64,000 nucleotides of DNA from NCBI RefSeq assembly GCF_900106585.1, contig NZ_FNWH01000006.1, positions 186,001-250,000 on the forward strand. Reading direction: 5' to 3'. Each line of letters begins with the position of its first letter. Within the stretch, counting starts at the first letter, position 1. The notes below the pieces were generated by a model. The model was not told where the DNA came from. It was given only the letters and a program-made list of their open reading frames with translations, and searched no databases. This DNA is from Acidaminococcus timonensis (GTDB lineage Bacteria > Bacillota > Negativicutes > Acidaminococcales > Acidaminococcaceae). A program made the position numbers and the translations under genes. Shown here one piece after another: positions 1-8,098 of the stretch.

Positions 1-334
1 CATCGATTTCCTCCGGGGCGGCAAGAAGGCCGTGGGGGATGAATCCGATGTGTGCCTGCTGCTGAACAAGGGCGTGCACTCCATCTCCGTACCGCTGCTG
101 CTGTGCAAGGAAGATGATGTGGTCGGCAACCACGCTTCCAGCTCCGGTCAGATCGACCAGGACATGCTGTTCTATCTGATGAGCCGCGGCTTCGATGAAG
201 CCGGTGCCCAGCTGATTATCGTGGAAAGCAACATCCGGCCGGTCATCGACCAGCTGGGTGACAGTGATTTGGAAGATAAGGCCCTCCAGGCTGTACGCAG
301 CAAGATGCAACAGGTCGGCCGGAAAGGAAACTGA
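1..334 (+). CDS. sufD: SUF system FeS assembly protein SufD (5'-truncated)
   Basis: This is the C-terminal part of a SufB/SufD-family protein; the 5' end lies outside the window and the frame is open from base 2. The visible part has the C-terminal motif expected of the family, including the histidine in NHASSSGQIDQDMLFYLMSR and the RGFDEAGAQLII stretch. SufB and SufD form the scaffold complex with the ATPase SufC that assembles Fe-S clusters. The stop overlaps the sufS start by one base (TGATG), which indicates translational coupling in a suf operon. SufD rather than SufB is inferred from its position directly before sufS. Confidence 0.85.
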   Translation, partial: IDFLRGGKKAVGDESDVCLLLNKGVHSISVPLLLCKEDDVVGNHASSSGQIDQDMLFYLMSRGFDEAGAQLIIVESNIRPVIDQLGDSDLEDKALQAVRSKMQQVGRKGN

Positions 335-1563
335 TGGCCATGTTAAAGGATATTCGCAGTGATTTTCCGATTTTGAAAAAAGTCCATAATGGGCATCCGC
401 TGGTGTACTTCGACAACGCAGCCACCACCCAGAAACCCTACCAGGTAATCGCCGCCATGGTGGATTTTCTGGAACATCATAATGGCAACCCCCATCGGGG
501 CGCCCATGTGCTGTCCATCGAAGCCGGCCAGGTGTACGATGAAGCCCGGGAAGCCGTCCGCAAGTTCATCAACGCCAGGCACTTCGAAGAAGTGATCTTC
601 GTGCGGAACTCCACGGAAGGGCTGAACCTGATTGCCCGCAGCTACGGGGAAACCCATCTGCACAAGGGCGACAAAGTGGTAATCCCCATTTCTGAACACC
701 ATTCCAACCTGGTGCCCTGGCAGAGAGCCTGCCAGAAGACCGGGGCCGAACTGGTCTACATGTACCTGGATGAAACCGGGCACTTCACGGACGAAGATCT
801 GGCCAAGATCGACGACCGGACGAAGATCGTTTCCTTTGCTGCCGTCAGCAACGTGCTGGGCATGAAACGGCCCGTACAGGAAATCGTGGACCGGGCCCAC
901 AAAGTGGGAGCCATCGCCATCGTGGACGGCGCCCAGTCCGTACCTCATATGAAGACGGATGTACAGGCTCTGGACTGCGACTTCTTCGTATTTTCCGGCC
1001 ACAAGATGCTGGGGTCTACCGGCACCGGCGTGGTGTATGGCAAGAAAGCCCTGCTGGAGAAAATGGAACCGTTCCTGCTGGGCGGCGACATGATCGAATA
1101 CGTCCAGGAACAGACCACCACGTTCAACGAACTGCCCTACAAGTTCGAAGCCGGTTCCCAGAACGTGGAAGGGGCTGTGGCCCTGCATGCAGCCATCGAT
1201 TACCTGGAAGCCATCGGCATGGACAATGTGGAGAAGCATGAGGAAGAGCTGACGAAGCGGTGCCTGGAAGGCATGCTGAAGCTGCCCCACATCCACATCC
1301 TGGGGTCCACCGATGAAACGGAAAAGACCGGGGTCATCTCCTTTACCATCGACGGGGTCCATCCCCACGACGCGGCTACGATCCTGGACAGCTACGGCAT
1401 CGCCATCCGCAGCGGCCACCACTGTGCCCAGCCGCTGGGAGCCCACCTCCATGTAGAGGCTTCCAACCGGGCCAGCTTCTATATCTACAATACCTTGGAA
1501 GAAGTGGATTACTTCCTGTCCAAGCTGCCGGAAGTCCGGAAAGTCATGGGCTTCAAAGATTGA
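334..1563 (+). CDS. sufS: Cysteine desulfurase SufS
   Basis: This is a PLP-dependent group II cysteine desulfurase of 409 residues, the usual SufS length. It takes sulfur from L-cysteine, leaving alanine, and holds it as an enzyme persulfide for Fe-S cluster assembly. The PLP-binding lysine is in SGHKMLGSTGTG (about K224) and the catalytic cysteine in RSGHHCAQPLG (about C364). The EHHSN motif near residue 121 contributes to the PLP site. It starts one base inside the sufD stop and is followed 16 bases later by sufU, its sulfur acceptor. It is probably cotranscribed with both. Confidence 0.95.
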   Translation: MAMLKDIRSDFPILKKVHNGHPLVYFDNAATTQKPYQVIAAMVDFLEHHNGNPHRGAHVLSIEAGQVYDEAREAVRKFINARHFEEVIFVRNSTEGLNLIARSYGETHLHKGDKVVIPISEHHSNLVPWQRACQKTGAELVYMYLDETGHFTDEDLAKIDDRTKIVSFAAVSNVLGMKRPVQEIVDRAHKVGAIAIVDGAQSVPHMKTDVQALDCDFFVFSGHKMLGSTGTGVVYGKKALLEKMEPFLLGGDMIEYVQEQTTTFNELPYKFEAGSQNVEGAVALHAAIDYLEAIGMDNVEKHEEELTKRCLEGMLKLPHIHILGSTDETEKTGVISFTIDGVHPHDAATILDSYGIAIRSGHHCAQPLGAHLHVEASNRASFYIYNTLEEVDYFLSKLPEVRKVMGFKD

Positions 1564-1579
1564 TGCAAAAGGGGAGTTT

Positions 1580-2023
1580 ATGATGGAAGATATGAATCAG
1601 CTGTATTCGGACATTATCCTGGAACACAACCAGGATCAGGCCAACAAGCATGAGCTGGATCCCCACAATCTGCAGGAACACGGCCATAACCCCAGCTGCG
1701 GGGATGACATCACCCTGCAGGCGGATATCGAGAACGGCATCATCAAGGATGCGGCCTACACGGGCCATGGCTGTGCCATCAGCCAGGCTTCCACGGATAT
1801 CATGATCGACCTGATCAAGGGCAAGAGCGTGAAGGAAGCCCTGCGTCTGGTGGACTTGTTCCTGGCCATGATCAAGCGGGAAGAGACCGATGACAGCAAG
1901 CTGGAAGAACTGGACGATGCCATCGCTTTGAAGAACATCTCCAATATGCCGGCCCGGGTAAAATGTGCGGTCCTGGCCTGGCATACGTTGAAGGATGCTT
2001 TGGAAGAACAGGAAAAGAAATAA
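1580..2023 (+). CDS. sufU: SufU zinc-dependent sulfurtransferase
   Basis: This is a SufU/IscU-fold protein of 147 residues. In Gram-positive-type SUF systems SufU receives persulfide sulfur from SufS and hands it to the SufBCD scaffold. The three conserved cysteines are visible at about C40 (HNPSCGDD), C65 (GHGCAISQAS) and C129 (PARVKCAVLAW), with the aspartate D42/D43 pair after the first. The insert between the second and third cysteine is typical of SufU rather than IscU. A ggggag ribosome site precedes the first ATG. It is the last gene of the suf operon, followed by a strong terminator. Confidence 0.92.
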   Translation: MMEDMNQLYSDIILEHNQDQANKHELDPHNLQEHGHNPSCGDDITLQADIENGIIKDAAYTGHGCAISQASTDIMIDLIKGKSVKEALRLVDLFLAMIKREETDDSKLEELDDAIALKNISNMPARVKCAVLAWHTLKDALEEQEKK

Positions 2024-2049
2024 CGGGAAACCAGTGATCCGCAATGGAA

Positions 2050-2087
2050 GACGGGGTGTGAAAATTATTTTTCACACCCCGTCTTTA
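2050..2087 (+). terminator. Rho-independent terminator of the suf operon
   Basis: A perfect 15-bp inverted repeat (2050-2064 with 2069-2083, loop TTAT) is followed by a T-containing tail. It lies 26 bases after the sufU stop. Confidence 0.9.
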
Positions 2088-2160
2088 TAGCTTTTTCCGG
2101 CGCTGTGTAGTATAATCTACCCATAATGTCAAGAGTGAAATATAAGGAGGATGCAGAGGA

Positions 2161-4230
2161 ATGCATAGTTTTAGTACGGAATTCGGAGGCCGGACCCTTA
2201 CCATCGAGACTGGTAAGATTGCCAAACAGGCCAACGGCGCTGTTCTGGTCCGCTACGGTGAAACGGCTGTGGTGGTTGCAGTGACGGGTACCGATACCCC
2301 CAGAGAAGGAGTGGATTTCTTCCCGCTGACCGTTGACTTTGAAGAAAAGATGTATGCAGTGGGCAAGATTCCGGGAGGATTCCTGCGCAGAGAAGGCAGA
2401 CCGGCTGAAACGGCCATCCTGACTTCCCGGCTGATCGACCGTCCCATCCGCCCCATGTTCCCGGATGGGTATCACAACGATGTGCAGATCGTGGCAACGG
2501 CTGTATCTGTGGATCCTGACAACGCTCCGGATATTCCGGCTATGATCGGTGCTTCCTGCGCCCTGTCCATTTCTGATATTCCCTTTGAAGGACCCATCGC
2601 CGGTGTGCGGGTGGGCCTGATCGATGGCCAGTTCATTGTGGAACCTACGGTGGAACAGGCCAAGGTCAGCGAATTGAACCTGGCTGTGGCCGGTACCAAA
2701 GATGCGATCCTGATGGTGGAAGCCGGCGCCAAGGAAGTCTCTGAAGACGTGATGCTGGATGCCATCTGGTTCGCCCATGGGGAAATCAAGAAACTGGTGG
2801 AATTCCAGGAAAAAATCCAGGCTGAAGTGGGCAAACCCAAGATGGAGTTCGAAGCCTATCAGCCGCCTGAAGACCTGGCCCGGGAAATCGAAGCGTATGG
2901 GGAACCGAAGATCCATGATGCACTGATGGATCCGGACAAGCTGCACCGGGATAAAATGGTCAGCGAAACCAAAGAAGAAATCATGGCGCATTTTACGGAA
3001 CTTTACCCGGATAACGAAATCGATATTGCCCATGTGGTGGCAAAACTGGTGAAAAGGGTGTTCCGCCATATCATTACGGTGGATAAGATCCGTCCGGATG
3101 GCCGTGCCCTGGATGAAGTCCGTCCCATCAGCTGTGAAGTGGGTATGCTGGCCCGTCCCCATGGCTGCAGCCTGTTTACCCGTGGACAGACCCAGGTGCT
3201 GAACTGCCTGGCCCTGGCACCCCTGCGGGAGGCACAGACCCTGGACGGCCTGTTTGAACAGACCAAACGGTACATCCACCATTATAACTTCCCGCCGTAT
3301 TGTGTAGGGGAGACGAAACCCCTGCGCAGCCCGGGCCGTCGGGAAATCGGCCATGGCGCCCTGGCTGAACGGGCCCTGCTGCCGGTGATTCCCAGCGAAG
3401 AAGAATTCCCGTACACCATCCGTCTTGTCTCTGAAGTCCTGGAATCCAATGGATCCTCTTCCATGGCCAGCACTTGCGCAAGCACCCTGTCCCTGATGGA
3501 TGCAGGGGTTCCCATCAAGGCTCCTGTTTCCGGCGTGGCCATGGGGCTGGTGAAAGAAGGAGAGAATTTCACCATCCTGACCGATATCCAGGGACTGGAA
3601 GATGCCAATGGGGATATGGACTTCAAGGTGGCCGGTACCTCCAAGGGCATTACGGCCATCCAGATGGATATCAAAGTGGACGGACTGACCCGGGATATCC
3701 TCCAGGCTGCTCTGGCACAGGCCAAGAAGGGACGTGCCTTTATCCTGGACAAGATGCTGGAATGCATTGCTGAGCCTCGCAAACAGCTGAAAAAGTATGC
3801 GCCCAAGATCACCACCATCAAGGTGAATCCGGATAAGATCAAAGACATCATCGGACCTGGGGGCAAGGTCATCAAGAAAATCGTGGAAGATACCGGTGCC
3901 CAGATTGACATCAATGATGACGGGACGGTCTATATTGCCGCAGCCAACAGCGAATCCGCAGATGCAGCCATCAAGACCATCCAGGACATTACGGCAGAAC
4001 CGGAAGTGGGCAAGGTCTATACAGGCAAAGTGACCCGGATCATGAACTTTGGGGCTTTCGTGGAATTCATGCCCGGTCGGGAAGGACTGGTCCATATTTC
4101 CCAACTGGCGAAGGAACGGGTTGCCAAAGTGGAAGACGTGGTCAATGTGGGCGATGAAATCGTGGTCAAACTGGTGGAAATCGATTCCAAAGGCCGCATG
4201 AACCTGTCCCGGAAAGCCTGCCTGAAATAA
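2161..4230 (+). CDS. pnp: Polyribonucleotide nucleotidyltransferase
   Basis: PNPase degrades RNA 3'-to-5' by phosphorolysis, releasing nucleoside diphosphates. The protein has 689 residues, as usual for the family. Two RNase PH-like domains fill the first 540 residues, with DRPIRPMFP in the first and [15 protein letters not shown] in the second. A KH domain follows, with its GxxG loop ([13 protein letters not shown]) near residue 566. An S1 domain ends the protein from about residue 618 ([18 protein letters not shown]). A strong AAGGAGG site stands 10 bases before the ATG and a TATAAT box lies at 2111-2116. It forms its own transcription unit between two terminators. Confidence 0.97.
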   Translation: MHSFSTEFGGRTLTIETGKIAKQANGAVLVRYGETAVVVAVTGTDTPREGVDFFPLTVDFEEKMYAVGKIPGGFLRREGRPAETAILTSRLIDRPIRPMFPDGYHNDVQIVATAVSVDPDNAPDIPAMIGASCALSISDIPFEGPIAGVRVGLIDGQFIVEPTVEQAKVSELNLAVAGTKDAILMVEAGAKEVSEDVMLDAIWFAHGEIKKLVEFQEKIQAEVGKPKMEFEAYQPPEDLAREIEAYGEPKIHDALMDPDKLHRDKMVSETKEEIMAHFTELYPDNEIDIAHVVAKLVKRVFRHIITVDKIRPDGRALDEVRPISCEVGMLARPHGCSLFTRGQTQVLNCLALAPLREAQTLDGLFEQTKRYIHHYNFPPYCVGETKPLRSPGRREIGHGALAERALLPVIPSEEEFPYTIRLVSEVLESNGSSSMASTCASTLSLMDAGVPIKAPVSGVAMGLVKEGENFTILTDIQGLEDANGDMDFKVAGTSKGITAIQMDIKVDGLTRDILQAALAQAKKGRAFILDKMLECIAEPRKQLKKYAPKITTIKVNPDKIKDIIGPGGKVIKKIVEDTGAQIDINDDGTVYIAAANSESADAAIKTIQDITAEPEVGKVYTGKVTRIMNFGAFVEFMPGREGLVHISQLAKERVAKVEDVVNVGDEIVVKLVEIDSKGRMNLSRKACLK

Positions 4231-4238
4231 GCAAGGCC

Positions 4239-4266
4239 AAGTGATTAGTGGTTAGTGGTCAGTGGC
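4239..4266 (+). repeat. Four degenerate 7-bp units (TAGTGGT type)
   Basis: Tandem units with a 7-bp period read AAGTGAT, TAGTGGT, TAGTGGT, CAGTGGC. They begin 9 bases after the pnp stop and sit directly before its terminator. Related arrays lie at 5338, 7846 and 10178. Confidence 0.75.
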
Positions 4267-4272
4267 TAAATG

Positions 4273-4306
4273 AAGGGAGCTGTGATTTTTGTCACAGCTC
4301 CCTTTT
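4273..4306 (+). terminator. Terminator of pnp, AGCTGTG-core hairpin
   Basis: The inverted repeat AAGGGAGCTGTGA / TCACAGCTCCCTT is followed by TTTT. Nearly the same stem recurs at 10236-10270 and 13352-13383. The loop and 3' arm contain the probable -35 of the next gene (TTGTCA, 4289-4294). Confidence 0.9.
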
Positions 4307-4317
4307 CATGTTACAAT
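4289..4317 (+). promoter_or_regulatory. Promoter for the PTS EIIA gene, nested in the pnp terminator
   Basis: TTGTCA (4289-4294), a 17-bp spacer and TACAAT (4312-4317), with TG at 4309-4310 forming an extended -10. The -35 lies within the terminator hairpin of pnp. Confidence 0.6.
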
Positions 4318-4353
4318 AAATAAGATAGTTCAAAAAAAGTGAGGTACTTCCCA

Positions 4354-4836
4354 ATGGGATTCTTTTTTAGAAAAACGAAAGTACAGCTGGTGGCACCGGT
4401 GACCGGGAATCTGATTCTCCTGGAACAGGTGAAGGACCAGGCCTTTGCCCAGAAGATGCTGGGGGACGGGGTGGCCTTCCTGCCTGAAACGGGGGAACTG
4501 GTGGCACCCTGCGACGGGGTGATCAGTTATGTGCCGGATACCGCCCATGCCATTGCACTGACGGAGGAACATGGCCTGGAAATCCTGCTCCATATCGGCC
4601 TGAACACCGTGGAACAGCAGGGCCAGGGCTTTGCGGCCAAAGTGAAGACCGGGGACAAGGTGAAGGCAGGCCAGGTGCTGCTGACGTTTGATATGGCGGC
4701 ACTGACGGCCAAAGGCTGCGACCTGTCCACGCCCCTTGTGATCACCAACGGGGACAAGGTGGGCAAGCTGGAAAAAGGCACTCAGGGACCGGTTTCGGCC
4801 GGTAAGGATGTTTGTCTTACGGTGACCCTGAACTGA
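4354..4836 (+). CDS. PTS glucose-type EIIA protein
   Basis: This is a stand-alone EIIA of the glucose family (Crr/PtsG-IIA), 160 residues. It relays phosphate from HPr to a sugar-specific IIB domain, or acts as a regulatory phosphocarrier. The two active-site histidines, H65 (AHAIALTEEH) and H80 (LLHIGLNTV), keep the 15-residue spacing of E. coli Crr H75/H90. I chose the ATG at 4354 because the GTG 15 bases upstream is part of the GTGAGG ribosome site. No permease EIIBC is nearby, so the sugar is unknown. A zinc-ribbon gene follows 17 bases later. Confidence 0.88.
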   Translation: MGFFFRKTKVQLVAPVTGNLILLEQVKDQAFAQKMLGDGVAFLPETGELVAPCDGVISYVPDTAHAIALTEEHGLEILLHIGLNTVEQQGQGFAAKVKTGDKVKAGQVLLTFDMAALTAKGCDLSTPLVITNGDKVGKLEKGTQGPVSAGKDVCLTVTLN

Positions 4837-4853
4837 CGGCAGGAGGGAAAATC

Positions 4854-5285
4854 ATGCACGTGAATGGCAGTGGCGGCAGCTTCGTGGAGAATGACTACGA
4901 GCTGGCGCCGGAAGTGGCCTGGCAACTGGGCCTGCAGGTGTGCCGGGAGATGAACGTGGACGTGGAGACGCAGGACGACGCCGGCATGCTGCTGAACGGG
5001 TCCCTGCTTACCGGGGAAAAGACGTTTTTGTTCGGCAAACCCAAGCGGAAGGAGATCGTGTTTGCGGTGCAGCCGGCGGAGGGCGGCTGCACGGTGATCG
5101 TGGACATCCATAAAAAGCGGATCGAGGTGTACAGCCTGAAGCCCCAGAACAAGGAAACAGACGCATTCGTGGCCCTGTTCGAGGAAAAGGCCCAGGCTTA
5201 CCTGGACCGGCGGATCTGTCCCCATTGCAAGGCGGCGCTGCCGAAAAATGCGGCGTTCTGTCCGTTCTGCGGGGCGAAGGTGTGA
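4854..5285 (+). CDS. Zinc-ribbon protein of unknown function
   Basis: I do not recognise the first 110 residues of this 143-residue protein. They are soluble and of mixed alpha/beta character, with no signal peptide or membrane segment. The C-terminus is a short zinc ribbon with two CPxC knuckles (CPHCKAALPKNAAFCPFCGAKV region, given here as CPHC and CPFC). The ATG at 4854 has a good AGGAGGG site and is preferred over an upstream TTG inside the EIIA gene. It probably shares the EIIA transcript. The gene is compact and ends in its own terminator. Confidence 0.7.
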   Translation: MHVNGSGGSFVENDYELAPEVAWQLGLQVCREMNVDVETQDDAGMLLNGSLLTGEKTFLFGKPKRKEIVFAVQPAEGGCTVIVDIHKKRIEVYSLKPQNKETDAFVALFEEKAQAYLDRRICPHCKAALPKNAAFCPFCGAKV

Positions 5286-5286
5286 A

Positions 5287-5321
5287 AAACGGGAGGTGCG
5301 GAACTGCACCTCCCGTTTTTG
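5287..5321 (+). terminator. Terminator after the zinc-ribbon gene
   Basis: An 11-bp stem (ACGGGAGGTGC, 5289-5299, with 5306-5316) is followed by TTTTT immediately after the stop codon. Confidence 0.9.
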
Positions 5322-5337
5322 TCATACGTCCGGCTGC

Positions 5338-5363
5338 TGACTAGTGGCTAGAGACTAGTGACT
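5338..5363 (+). repeat. 7-bp repeat array (TAGTGAC units)
   Basis: Units TAGTGGC, TAGAGAC and TAGTGAC are in tandem and followed by a decayed AGCTGTG hairpin (about 5365-5390). It is the same family as the arrays at 4239, 7846 and 10178. Confidence 0.75.
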
Positions 5364-5406
5364 GAGCTGTGAAGTATTTTTTTACAGCCCCTGATTCCCG
5401 CATACC

Positions 5407-5444
5407 AAAAAAGCCCGCTGCACAAAGCAGCAGGCTTTTTCTAT
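5407..5444 (-). terminator. Terminator of rpmB
   Basis: The stem AAAAAGCC-C-GCTGC / GCAGC-A-GGCTTTTT carries A/T runs on both sides. It serves rpmB on the minus strand and could also work on the plus strand. Confidence 0.85.
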
Positions 5445-5460
5445 TCCGTAACCTATAAGC

Positions 5461-5652
5461 TTAGATGGCGCGGGTTACCTTGCCGGAACGTAAGCAGCGA
5501 GTGCACACGTTGATGCTCTTCACTTCACCGTCTACCACCGCTTTAACCTTTTGAACGTTAGGTTTCCAAGAACGTTTTACATGTCTATTGGAATGGCTGA
5601 CGTTGTTACCGGACAGCTCACCTTTGTTGCAGATTTCACAGATGCATGCCAT
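5461..5652 (-). CDS. rpmB: 50S ribosomal protein L28
   Basis: L28 is a component of the large ribosomal subunit; this copy has 63 residues. It keeps two CxxC pairs (CEIC near the start and CTRC near the end), so it is the zinc-binding C+ form. The motif SNRHVKRSWKPNVQKVK is typical of the family. A GGAGG ribosome site precedes the ATG on the minus strand. It is a single gene, divergent from recG. Its probable promoter (TTGCAA, 18 bp, TAAAAT, plus coordinates 5709-5738) overlaps the recG upstream region. Confidence 0.95.
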   Translation of the reverse strand: MACICEICNKGELSGNNVSHSNRHVKRSWKPNVQKVKAVVDGEVKSINVCTRCLRSGKVTRAI

Positions 5653-5708
5653 GGTCCCACCTCCTTCAAGTTATAAGGCAATGCTAAATTTTTAAAACCA
5701 ATGTAGCT

Positions 5709-5738
5709 ATTTTAACACAAAAGAGTTTATAATTGCAA
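5709..5738 (-). promoter_or_regulatory. rpmB promoter, overlapping the recG upstream region
   Basis: On the minus strand TTGCAA (5738-5733), an 18-bp spacer and TAAAAT (5714-5709) are preceded by TG, an extended -10. On the plus strand a TATAAT at 5728-5733 could be the recG -10, so the two promoters would overlap. Confidence 0.5.
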
Positions 5739-5770
5739 GTGAAAAACTACGAGAAAAGGAGAAATTCAAC

Positions 5771-7834
5771 ATGTGGTGGCAGGAACCAGTTACCAAACTC
5801 AAAGGCATCGGGCCCAAAAAGGCCCTGGAATTTGAAAACATCAACGTTGTGACCATCGGTGATCTGCTGAACCATTTTCCCCGGCAGGGATGCTACCTGG
5901 ATTATTCCCATGTAAAGACCATTGACGAACTGACCACGGACGGCTCCATGCAGCTGTTCAGGGGATCCATCGTGCGGCTGAACAACCGGCGGAGCATGCG
6001 GAACATGAAATATGCCACCATTACAGTGGGGGATGGTACCGGCTTTGCAGAAATCGTCCTGTTCGGGGCTCAGACTTACATGACCCGGGTGTACCATACG
6101 GGGGATGAGGTATTCGTCATCGGTAAGGTGAACCTGGGACGCACGGCCAAAAGCGTCACGGCGGCCAGTTTGTCCCATGTGAAGGATGAGAAGGCGGAAG
6201 CTCCGGGCATCCTGCCCACCTATGCCCTGTCCGGCAGTTTGACCCAGAACAATGTGCGCAGCGCTGTACGGCAGGCCCTGGCACTGGCTCGGAAGGAGCT
6301 TCCGGAATGCCTGCCGGCACCGCTGCTGCGGGCCAAACATTTTCTGCCCCGGCTGGAGGCCCTGGAGAACATCCATTTTCCCAAAAGCCAGGAACTGCTG
6401 GAAAAGGCCCGGCAGAGGTTCATTTTCGAGGAACTGTTCTTCCTGCAGTGCGGCCTGCTGCACCACCGGGTGGAAATCAAGCGGGACAGCCGGGGCATCA
6501 AGATGGCCCGCAGCGGAAAGCTGGTGGACAGGGTGCGCAGCCAGTTGGGCTTTGCTCTGACGGACAGCCAGAAAAAGGCCTGGCAGGAGATCGACGACGA
6601 TATGCAGAGTCCGGAACCTATGAACCGGCTGGTGCAGGGGGACGTGGGCAGCGGCAAGACGGCTCTGGCCATGCTGGCCCTGGCCAAGGCGGTGGAAAAC
6701 GGGTACCAGGGATGCCTGATGGCTCCTACGGAAATCCTGGCGGAACAGCATTACCAGGAAATGCAGAAGGTCCTGGAACCGGCAGGCATCCGTACGGCGC
6801 TCCTCACCGGCGGGCTCACGGCCAAACGACGGCGGGAGGTGCTGGAAGGGCTGGCGGATGGTTCCATCCAGGCGGTGGTGGGGACCTATGCCCTGATCCA
6901 GGATGCGGTGGTGTTCCATTCCCTGGCCCTTGCCATCACGGACGAGCAGCACCGGTTTGGGGTGGCCCAGCGGGCGAAACTGCAGGACAAGAGCCAGTAT
7001 GCGCCCCACGTGCTCATCATGACGGCCACACCCATTCCACGGACCCTGGCCCTGACTGTGTACGGGGATCTGGACGTGTCGCTGATGAAGGGCATGCCGC
7101 CGGGACGGAAACCGGTGCAGACCCTGTGCTATACAGAGGAGAAACGGGCCGCCGTGTACAAGGGACTGATCCACCAGGTCCAGGAGGGACACCAGGCCTA
7201 TGTGGTATGCCCGCTCATCGAAGAAAGCGAGGGGGTAGATGCCAGGGCGGCTTCTGACCTGTATGACGAACTGACCCATGGCTATCTGAAGGGCATCCCC
7301 TGCGGGCTGCTCCACGGCCGGCTGAAACCGGAGGAAAAGGACGCGGTGATGGAAAGCTTCGCCAGAAACGAGACGAAGGTGCTGATCACCACCACAGTGG
7401 TGGAAGTGGGGGTGAACGTGCCCAACGCCACCTTGATGATCATTGAGGGAGCGGACCGGTTCGGCCTGGCCCAGATGCACCAGCTGCGGGGCCGTGTGGG
7501 CCGGGGCAGTGCCCAGTCCTACTGCGTGCTGCTCACCTCGTCCACCAACCCGGTGACCCTGGAACGGCTGCAGATTATGCGCAACTGCAGCGACGGATTC
7601 CTGCTGGCTGAAAAGGACCTGGAGCTCCGGGGGGCCGGCCAGTTCTTCGGGCTGCGGCAGCACGGACTGTCGGATCTGTATATTGCGGATATTCTGCGGG
7701 ATACGGATACTCTGGTGGAAGCCCGGAAGGCAGCCCAATGGGCCATGAACGATCCCCAGATCGCCAGAGAGGTGGAACAGGCGGCCGCTACGACCCAGTT
7801 CGACGGCCGATTCGAGCGGATCTTCAATGCGTGA
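5771..7834 (+). CDS. recG: ATP-dependent DNA helicase RecG
   Basis: RecG remodels branched DNA, rescuing stalled replication forks and processing Holliday junctions. At 687 residues it has family length. The N-terminal wedge/OB domain (with VGDGTGFAEIVLFG) is followed by helicase motifs: Walker A GDVGSGKT near residue 290, the DEQH box near 391, TATPIPRTL, and the C-terminal TTVVEVGVNVPNA and QLRGRVGRG. The ATG follows an AAGGAG site. It is divergent from rpmB and is followed by a 7-bp repeat array and a strong terminator. No anomaly was seen. Confidence 0.96.
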   Translation: MWWQEPVTKLKGIGPKKALEFENINVVTIGDLLNHFPRQGCYLDYSHVKTIDELTTDGSMQLFRGSIVRLNNRRSMRNMKYATITVGDGTGFAEIVLFGAQTYMTRVYHTGDEVFVIGKVNLGRTAKSVTAASLSHVKDEKAEAPGILPTYALSGSLTQNNVRSAVRQALALARKELPECLPAPLLRAKHFLPRLEALENIHFPKSQELLEKARQRFIFEELFFLQCGLLHHRVEIKRDSRGIKMARSGKLVDRVRSQLGFALTDSQKKAWQEIDDDMQSPEPMNRLVQGDVGSGKTALAMLALAKAVENGYQGCLMAPTEILAEQHYQEMQKVLEPAGIRTALLTGGLTAKRRREVLEGLADGSIQAVVGTYALIQDAVVFHSLALAITDEQHRFGVAQRAKLQDKSQYAPHVLIMTATPIPRTLALTVYGDLDVSLMKGMPPGRKPVQTLCYTEEKRAAVYKGLIHQVQEGHQAYVVCPLIEESEGVDARAASDLYDELTHGYLKGIPCGLLHGRLKPEEKDAVMESFARNETKVLITTTVVEVGVNVPNATLMIIEGADRFGLAQMHQLRGRVGRGSAQSYCVLLTSSTNPVTLERLQIMRNCSDGFLLAEKDLELRGAGQFFGLRQHGLSDLYIADILRDTDTLVEARKAAQWAMNDPQIAREVEQAAATTQFDGRFERIFNA

Positions 7835-7845
7835 GCTCTGAAGCA

Positions 7846-7902
7846 GTCACTAGTTTCTAGTTACTAGTCACTAGCCAAAGGAAGCCAGCTGATGCTGGCT
7901 GC
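7846..7902 (+). repeat. Composite repeat: four GTCACTA units plus a GCCAGC hairpin
   Basis: GTCACTA, GTTTCTA, GTTACTA and GTCACTA form a perfect 7-bp periodic array (7846-7873). After GCC a small hairpin follows (GCCAGCTGATGCTGGC, 7884-7899). The same two-part layout occurs at 10178-10233. Confidence 0.8.
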
Positions 7903-7917
7903 TAAATAAAGAAATGC

Positions 7918-7955
7918 AAAGGAATGTGTATCTATCGTTACACATTCCTTTTTCT
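7918..7955 (+). terminator. Terminator after recG
   Basis: A 13-bp stem (7918-7930 with 7939-7951) is followed by TTTTC. It is the main structure in the 264-base gap before the EF-G-like gene; the remaining 140 bases show no clear promoter. Confidence 0.85.
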
Positions 7956-8098
7956 TTTGCGGGAAAACAGAAAATTTTCTGGCAAAAGCAGGAAAACCAG
8001 CCCTGTTTCCCGAAAAAGAGTACCATCGGGTAAAAATGGCAGCTTCTCCAGGGAGTGTGCCTTCAGCAAAAAAACTACAGATCAAAGGGGGCTGTACA

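Noticed and set aside
2065-4104. A minus-strand frame of 679 codons opposite pnp
   Set aside because: Antisense shadow of pnp; it even runs over the pnp promoter region.
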